From assembly GCF_946190275.1 (NCBI RefSeq), contig NZ_CAMHZQ010000017.1, positions 1-39,968 on the forward strand: a stretch of DNA of 39,968 nt, given 5' to 3'. This stretch comes from Streptococcus mitis. GTDB lineage: Bacteria; Bacillota; Bacilli; Lactobacillales; Streptococcaceae. The position numbers and the translations under genes are program-made. The notes under the pieces were generated by a model. It made no database searches, had not been told where the DNA came from, and saw only the letters and a list, made by a program, of their open reading frames with translations. Position 1 is the first letter of the stretch. Every line of letters begins with the position of its first letter. Of this stretch, positions 1-6,486 are shown one piece after another.

Positions 1-20
1 ATGGGACTTTTTTTCTACAA

Positions 21-84
21 AAAAATAGGCTCCATAAGATCCATAGGGGATTTACCCACTACAAATATTATAGAGCCTTTTTCC
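21..84. repeat. Imperfect inverted repeat, possible remnant of a mobile element or a terminator
   Basis: AGGCTCCATAA (27-37) is complementary, with one mismatch, to TTATAGAGCCT (68-78). An A-run flanks it on the left and a T-run on the right, so an RNA hairpin followed by U residues could form on either strand. The roughly 30-base centre holds GGGGATTTACCC. No gene lies between this and the window edge. The arrangement resembles the ends of ISL3-type streptococcal insertion sequences, but that is from memory and no transposase is present. A terminator for an unseen upstream gene is equally possible. Confidence 0.35.
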
Positions 85-87
85 ATC

Positions 88-124
88 TTCAGACCGAGGT
101 GACTTTTTTGAATTGTGATAAAAT
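88..124 (+). promoter_or_regulatory. Probable liaFSR promoter with candidate LiaR operator
   Basis: An extended -10 (TGATAAAAT, 116-124) lies 20 bases upstream of liaF. No good -35 is visible. In its place is an interrupted inverted repeat, ACC-GA-GGT (93-100), within AGACCGAGGTGACT. LiaR-type regulators are known to autoactivate their own operon, so a response-regulator site replacing the -35 is plausible. The operator assignment is inference. Confidence 0.4.
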
Positions 125-144
125 AGAAAGCAGAGGATGAACCT

Positions 145-843
145 ATGAGAAAATTTAAAATCTTTTTATTTATTGAAGCCTGTCTTTTGACAGGAGCTCT
201 GATGTTGATGGTTTCAGAGCATTTTTCGCGTTTTCTGCTGATACTATTCCTCTTTTTACTTTTGATTCGCTATTACACTGGTAAAGAGGGCAATAATCTT
301 CTTTTAGTAGTGGCAACCATTCTCTTCTTTTTCATCGTCATGCTCAATCCTTTTGTGATTCTAGCTATTTTTGTTGCGGTCATCTATAGTCTTTTTCTTC
401 TTTATCCGATGATGAATCAGGAAAAAGAGCAGACCAATTTGGTTTTTGAAGAGGTGGTGACGGTTAAGAAGGAGAAAAATCGTTGGTTTGGAAATCTCCA
501 TCATTTTTCAAGCTACCAAACTTGCCAGTTTGATGATATCAATCTCTTTCGTCTCATGGGCAAGGACACTATTCATCTGGAGAGGGTCATCCTAACCAAT
601 CATGACAATGTCATTATTCTCAGAAAGATGGTAGGAACGACCAAAATCATTGTACCTGTAGATGTGGAAGTCAGTCTCAGCGTTAACTGTCTCTATGGTG
701 ATTTGACTTTTTTCAACCAGCCCAAGCGACCCCTCCGAAATGAACACTATCATCAAGAAACAAGAGACTATCTCAAGAGTAACAAGAGTGTCAAGATTTT
801 CTTGACCACTATGATTGGCGATGTTGAGGTGGTTAGAGGATGA
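145..843 (+). CDS. liaF: LiaF, membrane-bound negative regulator of the LiaSR envelope-stress system
   Basis: A 232-residue membrane protein with four hydrophobic segments packed into residues 7-90, followed by a soluble beta-rich C-terminal half (about 100-232). This is the LiaF/VraT layout. In this family LiaF holds the histidine kinase LiaS inactive until cell-wall stress such as lipid II-binding antibiotics or murein hydrolases. The start codon follows a GAGGATGA ribosome site. Its 3' end overlaps liaS by four bases (ATGA), so the two are translationally coupled. The assignment rests on the hydrophobic pattern and on the liaS-liaR neighbours; the F-S-R order is diagnostic. Confidence 0.88.
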   Translation: MRKFKIFLFIEACLLTGALMLMVSEHFSRFLLILFLFLLLIRYYTGKEGNNLLLVVATILFFFIVMLNPFVILAIFVAVIYSLFLLYPMMNQEKEQTNLVFEEVVTVKKEKNRWFGNLHHFSSYQTCQFDDINLFRLMGKDTIHLERVILTNHDNVIILRKMVGTTKIIVPVDVEVSLSVNCLYGDLTFFNQPKRPLRNEHYHQETRDYLKSNKSVKIFLTTMIGDVEVVRG

Positions 844-1835
844 AAAAACAAGCTTATGTAATCATTGCCATTACCTCCTTCCTGTTTGTCTTATTTTTCT
901 CCCACAGCTTGCTGGACATCCTTGACTTTGACTGGTCTATTTTCTTGCACGATGTCGAAAAAACAGAAAAATTTATCTTTTTGTTGTTGGTATTCAGCAT
1001 GACCATGACCTTTCTCTTAGCCCTGTTTTGGAGAGGTGTTGAAGAGCTTTCTCTAAGAAAAATGCAGGCTAATCTCAAGCGTTTATTAGCAGGACAAGAA
1101 GTGGTTCAGGTTGCAGATCCAGATTTGGATGCCAGTTTCAAGTCCTTGTCGGGTAAACTTAACCTCTTGACAGAAGCTCTTCAAAAGGCTGAAAATCAGA
1201 GTCTTGCTCAGGAAGAGGAAATCATCGAGAAAGAACGGAAGCGAATTGCTCGGGATTTGCATGATACAGTCAGTCAGGAGTTGTTTGCGGCTCACATGAT
1301 TTTGTCAGGTGTCAGCCAGCAGTCTTTGAAATTGGATAGAGAAAAGATGCAGACCCAGTTGCAGAGCGTCACAGCCATCCTTGAAACAGCCCAGAAGGAC
1401 TTGCGGGTCTTGCTCCTGCACTTGCGACCAGTTGAGCTGGAGCAGAAGAGCTTGATAGAAGGGATTCAAATCCTCCTAAAAGAGCTTGAGGACAAGAGTG
1501 ATCTCAAGGTTAGTTTCAAGCAAAATGTGACGAAATTGCCTAAGAAAATCGAGGAGCATATCTTCCGTATCCTGCAAGAGTTGATCAGCAATACCCTCCG
1601 CCATGCCCAGGCCTCTTGCCTAGATGTCTACCTCTATCAGACAGATGTTGAATTGCAGCTGAAAGTGGTGGACAATGGGATTGGTTTCCAGTTGGGGAGC
1701 TTAGACGACTTGAGTTATGGACTTCGTAATATCAAGGAGCGGGTTGAAGATATGGCAGGAACGGTTCAACTCTTGACAGCTCCAAAGCAAGGGCTGGCAG
1801 TTGATATCCGTATTCCCTTGTTAGATAAGGAATGA
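840..1835 (+). CDS. liaS: LiaS, sensor histidine kinase (HisKA_3 / NarL-partner type)
   Basis: A 331-residue kinase. Two N-terminal membrane segments (about 5-27 and 44-64) enclose only a very short outer loop, typical of intramembrane-sensing kinases that rely on a partner protein, here LiaF. A coiled linker (about 65-130) leads into the HisKA_3 dimerisation helix with the phosphoacceptor His141 in ERKRIARDLHDTVSQE. The ATP-binding domain follows, with an N-box (ELISNTLRHA) and a G1 box (VVDNGIGF). It overlaps liaF by four bases and is followed 13 bases later by liaR with a strong AAAGGAG site. It should phosphorylate LiaR on envelope stress. Confidence 0.93.
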   Translation: MKKQAYVIIAITSFLFVLFFSHSLLDILDFDWSIFLHDVEKTEKFIFLLLVFSMTMTFLLALFWRGVEELSLRKMQANLKRLLAGQEVVQVADPDLDASFKSLSGKLNLLTEALQKAENQSLAQEEEIIEKERKRIARDLHDTVSQELFAAHMILSGVSQQSLKLDREKMQTQLQSVTAILETAQKDLRVLLLHLRPVELEQKSLIEGIQILLKELEDKSDLKVSFKQNVTKLPKKIEEHIFRILQELISNTLRHAQASCLDVYLYQTDVELQLKVVDNGIGFQLGSLDDLSYGLRNIKERVEDMAGTVQLLTAPKQGLAVDIRIPLLDKE

Positions 1836-1848
1836 TAAAGGAGTAAAG

Positions 1849-2481
1849 ATGAAAATTTTACTAGTAGATGACCATGAAATGGTCCGATTGGGCTTGAAAA
1901 GCTACTTTGACCTCCAAGACGATGTAGAAGTTGTAGGGGAAGCGTCCAACGGGTTTCAGGGTATTGACTTAGCCTTGAAATTGCGTCCAGATGTTATTGT
2001 CATGGATATCGTCATGCCTGAAATGAATGGAATTGACGCGACTTTGGCCATCCTCAAAGAATGGCCTGAAGCCAAGATTTTGATTGTGACTTCTTACTTG
2101 GACAATGAAAAAATAATGCCGGTTTTGAATGCTGGTGCCAAAGGCTATATGCTCAAGACTTCTAGTGCAGACGAACTGCTCCATGCCGTCCGTAAGGTGG
2201 CTGCTGGGGAGTTGGCCATTGAGCAAGAGGTCAGCAAAAAAGTCGAATACCACCGCAATCACATAGAACTACATGAGGATCTGACTGCGCGTGAGCGAGA
2301 TGTTCTTCAACTCATCGCCAAGGGCTACGAAAATCAGCGCATCGCAGACGAACTTTTTATCTCTCTCAAGACGGTCAAGACGCACGTGTCTAACATTCTT
2401 GCCAAACTTGAGGTTAGCGATCGTACACAAGCTGCGGTCTATGCTTTTCAGCACCACTTGGTGGGGCATGAGAATTTTTAG
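1849..2481 (+). CDS. liaR: LiaR, NarL/LuxR-family response regulator
   Basis: A 210-residue regulator. The receiver domain (1-120) has the acidic pair at 8-9, phosphoacceptor Asp53 in VMDIVMPEMNG, and the conserved Lys in GYMLKTSS. The C-terminal LuxR-type helix-turn-helix (about 145-205) contains LTARERDVLQLIAKGYENQRIADELFIS. As last gene of liaFSR it should act on promoters of envelope-stress genes, probably including its own. No clear terminator follows before the choline-binding gene, so some readthrough into 2760-3665 cannot be excluded, although that gene has a strong promoter of its own. Confidence 0.94.
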   Translation: MKILLVDDHEMVRLGLKSYFDLQDDVEVVGEASNGFQGIDLALKLRPDVIVMDIVMPEMNGIDATLAILKEWPEAKILIVTSYLDNEKIMPVLNAGAKGYMLKTSSADELLHAVRKVAAGELAIEQEVSKKVEYHRNHIELHEDLTARERDVLQLIAKGYENQRIADELFISLKTVKTHVSNILAKLEVSDRTQAAVYAFQHHLVGHENF

Positions 2482-2590
2482 TAGTTATATAAAATAATAT
2501 CGGAGAAATGACTTAATTTAGTATCAAGGAAGCGAGCAAGTACCTCTAGCATGATAAAATATTTTTTTCACAATGTTTTTATGTTATTTG

Positions 2591-2619
2591 TTGACATTCA
2601 TTTTATAGGGGAGTAGAAT
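2591..2619 (+). promoter_or_regulatory. Strong sigma-A promoter for the NlpC/P60 choline-binding gene
   Basis: TTGACA (2591-2596), a 17-base spacer and TAGAAT (2614-2619). This leaves a leader of about 135 bases before the start at 2760. The leader contains a mini-ORF described separately. The rest of the 2482-2590 gap shows nothing I recognise. Confidence 0.75.
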
Positions 2620-2677
2620 AGAGTTATAAAAAGATAAAGTAATATATTGAATATAAAAAGGATATATAAAATCCGAA

Positions 2678-2703
2678 AGGAGGTTACAGGTATGTCTCCG
2701 TAA
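2678..2703 (+). promoter_or_regulatory. Three-codon leader ORF with a consensus ribosome site
   Basis: A textbook AGGAGG (2678-2683) sits eight bases before ATG TCT CCG TAA (2692-2703), which would encode only Met-Ser-Pro. It lies inside the presumed mRNA leader of the downstream choline-binding gene. The ribosome site is stronger than that of the real gene (GAAAGGA). It may be a ribosome-loading or translational control device, or the debris of a lost gene start. Function is unknown. Confidence 0.4.
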
Positions 2704-2759
2704 ATTATCAAAATAAGGTCACTAGAGCGTTAAGGAATTTTGAAGAAAGGATTTTTGTC

Positions 2760-3665
2760 ATGAAAAAATATATTACTTATGCAGCTTTATTACTTACTTC
2801 AGGAGCTTTGTTATCAACTACTTATGTAGTTAGTGCAGAAACTACAACGTCTACCACTAAAGTGACTACATCACAAACAACTTCACAGTATACAAGCGAG
2901 AAAGAAGCAATTGATCAACTTGTTAAAGAAGGTAAAATTAAGGTTGAAGATGCAGAACAAGTTAAGTTGGTAGGATTTTCTCCTAGAGAATTAACTAAAG
3001 TAGAGAGTGATCAAGAAAAAATAGCATTTAATCAAAACCGAGATGATAAAGGAACTTGGATGCTAACAGATGGTCGCTGGTGGTTCAAATATACTTCAGG
3101 TGGGTATGCTAAACATTGGGAATACTTAGATAAAAAATGGTATTATTTTGATGATCAAGGTTGGATGAAATCAAATGAGTGGATTAACCCAGATGGTAAT
3201 TGGTACTATCTTTCAAATGATGGTTCCATACTAACTGATTACAATAGAGTTAATGGGAAACCTTATTTCTTCAGATCTAACGGTGTTTGCGTAGAAAATC
3301 AGGGGAAGGCAATTGCTGAATATGCAGAAACCTTTATAGGTACATTACCTTATAAATATGGAGCAGCTACATTAAATAAGAGTATCGGTGCTGATTGTTC
3401 TGGATTCACTCAAGCAATTCATGCCTGCTTTGATATTTATATTGGTAGAACAACTGGAGAACAAGCTGAAGGAGGGAAATTTATATATAGTGGCTCACAA
3501 CTTCCTGGAGATTTAATATTGTACAATGGCGACCAAGGTTCAAATCAACATGTGGGTATTTATGTTGGAGGTGGAAAAGTTGTTCATGCTCCAATTGAAG
3601 GTCAGAAAGTTTCTTATATGAATCAATACGGAATGGAGCAAAATACAATCCGTAGATATTGGTAA
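2760..3665 (+). CDS. Secreted choline-binding protein with C-terminal NlpC/P60 peptidase domain
   Basis: A 301-residue secreted protein with a signal peptide ending near VVSA (about 26) and a Thr/Ser-rich linker. A choline-binding module follows (about 97-175), with the aromatic/Gly repeats GRWWFKYTSGGYAKH, KKWYYFDDQGWMKS and GNWYYLSNDGSILTD. The C-terminal NlpC/P60 fold (about 181-301) has catalytic Cys213 in ADCSGF, His264 in QHVGIYVG and His276 in VVHAP. NlpC/P60 enzymes usually cut gamma-D-Glu-diamino acid or related stem-peptide bonds, so a choline-anchored murein hydrolase is the likely role. Codon use is more AT-rich (many TTA, ATA, ACT) than in lia or tig, suggesting recent acquisition. 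The exact bond cleaved is unknown. Confidence 0.85.
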   Translation: MKKYITYAALLLTSGALLSTTYVVSAETTTSTTKVTTSQTTSQYTSEKEAIDQLVKEGKIKVEDAEQVKLVGFSPRELTKVESDQEKIAFNQNRDDKGTWMLTDGRWWFKYTSGGYAKHWEYLDKKWYYFDDQGWMKSNEWINPDGNWYYLSNDGSILTDYNRVNGKPYFFRSNGVCVENQGKAIAEYAETFIGTLPYKYGAATLNKSIGADCSGFTQAIHACFDIYIGRTTGEQAEGGKFIYSGSQLPGDLILYNGDQGSNQHVGIYVGGGKVVHAPIEGQKVSYMNQYGMEQNTIRRYW

Positions 3666-3701
3666 TATTGTCTAATCTTTCATAATGAACAGTATTAGAA
3701 T

Positions 3702-3761
3702 ATAGCTAAATAAAGAGGGTAAGTCCTCCTATAGCTATTCAATAAAGGAGGAAATAGCTAT
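3702..3761 (+). promoter_or_regulatory. Structured leader with three ATAGCTA copies, the last overlapping the start codon
   Basis: ATAGCTA (3702-3708) can pair with TAGCTAT (3732-3738), enclosing a small GAGG/CCTC stem (3715-3718 with 3725-3728). A third copy, ATAGCTAT (3754-3761), includes the A and T of the start codon at 3760. Because the motif is nearly self-complementary, the third copy could pair with either of the first two and mask the start, while the ribosome site AGGAGG (3746-3751) would sit in the loop. A TAGAAT upstream (about 3696-3701) may be the -10. The regulatory role is inference. Confidence 0.4.
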
Positions 3762-4944
3762 GAAAAAATCTAAATTACTCACACTTGGTTTGCTTGCAGG
3801 TGCTGGTCTGCTTTTGTCAATCAACCAAGCACAGGCTGCAGATACTTGGGTTAAAAATGGCGCTGATTGGAATCTTTCTCAAGATGGCAGCCTAGCTAAA
3901 AATAAGTGGGTGCAAAATGCTGGCTCTTGGTATCATTTCGACGGTTCTGGTAACATGCAGACAGGCTGGTACAAAGAAGGTAATACATGGTACTCACTAG
4001 CAGATAGCGGGGCTATGCGTACTGGATGGTACAAAGAAGGTAGCACATGGTACTCCCTAGCAGATAGTGGCGCCATGCGCACTGGTTGGTACAAAGAAGG
4101 GTCTACTTGGTACTATCTTCGTTTTAGTGGTTCTATGCAGACAGGTTGGGAGTGCATAGATAATAATTGGTATTATTTCGAACAATCAGGTGCAATGGCC
4201 TCTGATAGAGTTGTAAATTCTAGTGATGGGACAGGCTATATTCTCAGCAAGGATGGCCATATGTTCACTTTACAAAATAGCCCTTATAAAAATGGTGACA
4301 TTGTTCGTTTAGGTGATGGATATGAATATCTGATTACAGCAAAATTTGACGGAAATAACTTTACTGATGTTATCGTGGATAAAAACACTTGGTATATCAA
4401 ACCTGAGTTCAAGAAGTTTTCCGACAAATATGGGGATCAAGTTTCCAATACAATCTTAGCTTTAGTGGATAATAAAGAAGAAGGACAAGAAATTGAACCT
4501 AAGGCTGTTATTCGTAATTTCCAAAATCTACCAGGTCGATATTACTTTGGAGCAGATGGTCGTAGAGTGACACCACTTCCAGAGATGACAACTAGATCAG
4601 AAATCAAAAAAGTTGGTAATGATCTTTATCTAGAAGACCCAGGTGTACGACTTAGACTTCCATCTACTGACTTCACCATCAATAACAATAAATTATACTA
4701 TTTAGATGGAGCTAATGGTAAGCTTAAAACAGGTTACTTTGTATTGATTGATGACGGTATGGCTGCACCATACTATCATTTCCTTGTATATGCAGACCAA
4801 TCTGGAGAAGTTCTTAAGATGAAACGCTTGCCATCAGGATTTTCAGATTATTTTGACAAAGAAATCGATGGTTTCTATGGTCAAAAAATTAAGATTACAC
4901 AGCCAAATAAGTATGAATATTACAAGGTTCTTGTGGTTAAATAA
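3760..4944 (+). CDS. Secreted choline-binding protein with an unrecognised C-terminal domain
   Basis: A 394-residue protein with a signal peptide ending at QAQA (26). The choline-binding module (about 28-147) is built of 20-residue units, including three consecutive TGWYKEGxTWYxLxxSGxM units. The rest (about 150-394) matches no catalytic family I recognise. It contains two extra repeat-like pieces (GRYYFGADGRRV and NKLYYLDGANGKLKTGYF) and ends in KYEYYKVLVVK. It may be an adhesin- or CbpF/CbpI-like surface protein held on choline residues. It has its own consensus AGGAGG site and a strong terminator, so it is probably monocistronic. Confidence 0.8.
   Translation: MKKSKLLTLGLLAGAGLLLSINQAQAADTWVKNGADWNLSQDGSLAKNKWVQNAGSWYHFDGSGNMQTGWYKEGNTWYSLADSGAMRTGWYKEGSTWYSLADSGAMRTGWYKEGSTWYYLRFSGSMQTGWECIDNNWYYFEQSGAMASDRVVNSSDGTGYILSKDGHMFTLQNSPYKNGDIVRLGDGYEYLITAKFDGNNFTDVIVDKNTWYIKPEFKKFSDKYGDQVSNTILALVDNKEEGQEIEPKAVIRNFQNLPGRYYFGADGRRVTPLPEMTTRSEIKKVGNDLYLEDPGVRLRLPSTDFTINNNKLYYLDGANGKLKTGYFVLIDDGMAAPYYHFLVYADQSGEVLKMKRLPSGFSDYFDKEIDGFYGQKIKITQPNKYEYYKVLVVK
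3961..4200 (+). repeat. Tandem 60-bp repeats encoding choline-binding units
   Basis: Four head-to-tail 60-base units (3961, 4021, 4081, 4141). The first two differ at few positions and encode TGWYKEG(N/S)TWYSLADSGAMR. The third diverges in its second half and the fourth is older. Near-identical direct repeats of this kind readily gain or lose units by recombination or slippage, so copy number may vary between strains. Confidence 0.85.
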
Positions 4945-4948
4945 TACA

Positions 4949-4991
4949 AAACGAATCGCCTAATGAGGGATGTGGGGGCGATTCGTTTTTT
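4949..4991 (+). terminator. Rho-independent terminator after the choline-binding gene
   Basis: The stem ACGAATCGCC (4951-4960) with GGCGATTCGT (4977-4986) is followed by a run of T. The ten-base perfect stem and T tract make a strong terminator. Confidence 0.9.
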
Positions 4992-5088
4992 ACTGTAATC
5001 AGCCATTATTAAACATCTTTTATAAGATTATATTCGAAAACTAAGAAGAAACCGTACCTCCCCCATCATTGAAAAGCGCATTCGTTAC

Positions 5089-5118
5089 TTGAAAAAAGTC
5101 GCTCGTTTATGTTATAAT
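5089..5118 (+). promoter_or_regulatory. Promoter of tig
   Basis: TTGAAA (5089-5094), an 18-base spacer and a consensus TATAAT (5113-5118), about 30 bases upstream of the ribosome site and start at 5156. Confidence 0.75.
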
Positions 5119-5155
5119 AGACTGTATTTAAAAAATTTTAAGGAGAAATGACAGA

Positions 5156-6439
5156 ATGTCTGTATCATTTGAAAACAAAGAAACAAACTGTGGTGTCTTG
5201 ACTTTCACTATCTCTCAAGACCAAATCAAACCAGAATTGGACCGTGTCTTCAACTCAGTGAAGAAATCTCTTAATGTTCCAGGTTTCCGTAAAGGTCACC
5301 TTCCACGCCCTATCTTCGACAAAAAATTTGGTGAAGAGTCACTTTACCAAGACGTTATGAACGCTCTTTTGCCAAATGCTTATGAAGCAGCTGTAAAAGA
5401 AGCTGGTCTTGAAGTGGTTGCTCAACCAAAAATTGACGTAACTTCAATGGAAAAAGGTCAAGACTGGGTTATCACTGCTGAAGTTGTTACAAAACCTGAA
5501 GTAAAATTGGGTGACTACAAAAACCTTGAAGTATCAGTAGATGTTGAAAAAGAAGTAACTGATGCTGACGTTGAAGAACGTATCGAACGCGAACGCAACA
5601 ACTTGGCTGAATTGGTTATCAAGGAAGCTGCTGCTGAAAACGGCGACACTGTTGTCATCGACTTCGTTGGTTCTATCGATGGTGTTGAATTTGATGGCGG
5701 AAAAGGTGAAAACTTCTCACTTGGACTTGGTTCAGGTCAATTCATCCCTGGTTTCGAAGACCAATTGGTAGGTCACTCAGCTGGCGAAACTGTTGATGTT
5801 ATCGTAACATTCCCAGAAGACTACCAAGCAGAAGACCTTGCAGGTAAAGAAGCTAAATTCGTGACAACTATCCACGAAGTAAAAGCTAAAGAAGTTCCAG
5901 CTCTTGACGATGAGCTTGCAAAAGACATTGACGAAGAAGTTGAAACACTTGCTGAATTGAAAGAAAAATACCGTAATGAATTGGCTGCTGCTAAAGAAGA
6001 AGCTTACAAAGATGCAGTTGAAGGTGCAGCAATTGATAAAGCTGTAGAAAACGCTGAAATCGTAGAACTTCCAGAAGAAATGATTCACGAAGAAGTTCAC
6101 CGCTCAGTAAACGAATTCCTTGGAAACTTGCAACGTCAAGGTATCAACCCTGACATGTACTTCCAAATCACTGGAACTACTCAAGAAGACCTTCACAATC
6201 AATACCAAGCAGAAGCTGAGTCACGTACTAAGACTAACCTTGTTATCGAAGCAGTTGCTAAAGCTGAAGGTTTTGACGCTTCAGAAGAAGAAATCCAAAA
6301 AGAAGTTGAGCAATTGGCAGCAGACTATAACATGGAAGTTGCTCAAGTACAAAGCTTACTTTCAGCTGATATGTTGAAACACGACATCACAATCAAAAAA
6401 GCTGTTGAATTGATTACAAGCACAGCAACAGTTAAATAA
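5156..6439 (+). CDS. tig: Trigger factor, ribosome-associated chaperone and peptidyl-prolyl isomerase
   Basis: 427 residues, the usual length. The N-terminal ribosome-binding domain carries the signature [11 protein letters not shown] (residues 44-54; FRK is the ribosome-docking motif). An FKBP-like isomerase domain (about 160-245) follows, with [14 protein letters not shown] and the [21 protein letters not shown] motif. The helical C-terminal chaperone arms fill the remainder. Codon use is strongly biased (GAA, GTT, CTT, AAC), as expected of a highly expressed gene. It is monocistronic between its own promoter and terminator. An out-of-frame ATG eight bases upstream is not the start. Confidence 0.97.
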   Translation: MSVSFENKETNCGVLTFTISQDQIKPELDRVFNSVKKSLNVPGFRKGHLPRPIFDKKFGEESLYQDVMNALLPNAYEAAVKEAGLEVVAQPKIDVTSMEKGQDWVITAEVVTKPEVKLGDYKNLEVSVDVEKEVTDADVEERIERERNNLAELVIKEAAAENGDTVVIDFVGSIDGVEFDGGKGENFSLGLGSGQFIPGFEDQLVGHSAGETVDVIVTFPEDYQAEDLAGKEAKFVTTIHEVKAKEVPALDDELAKDIDEEVETLAELKEKYRNELAAAKEEAYKDAVEGAAIDKAVENAEIVELPEEMIHEEVHRSVNEFLGNLQRQGINPDMYFQITGTTQEDLHNQYQAEAESRTKTNLVIEAVAKAEGFDASEEEIQKEVEQLAADYNMEVAQVQSLLSADMLKHDITIKKAVELITSTATVK

Positions 6440-6451
6440 TCTTAATAAACA

Positions 6452-6480
6452 AAAATCCCACCTGATTAGGTGGGTTTTCT
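6452..6480. terminator. Bidirectional terminator between tig and recD2
   Basis: CCCACCT (6457-6463), a GATT loop and AGGTGGG (6468-6474), flanked by A5 on the left and TTTTCTT on the right. It serves tig on plus and, less ideally, the converging recD2 on minus. Confidence 0.88.
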
Positions 6481-6486
6481 TATGCG

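Noticed and set aside
3961..4200. Tandem repeats as a CRISPR array
   Set aside because: They are contiguous 60-base coding repeats without spacers, encoding choline-binding units.
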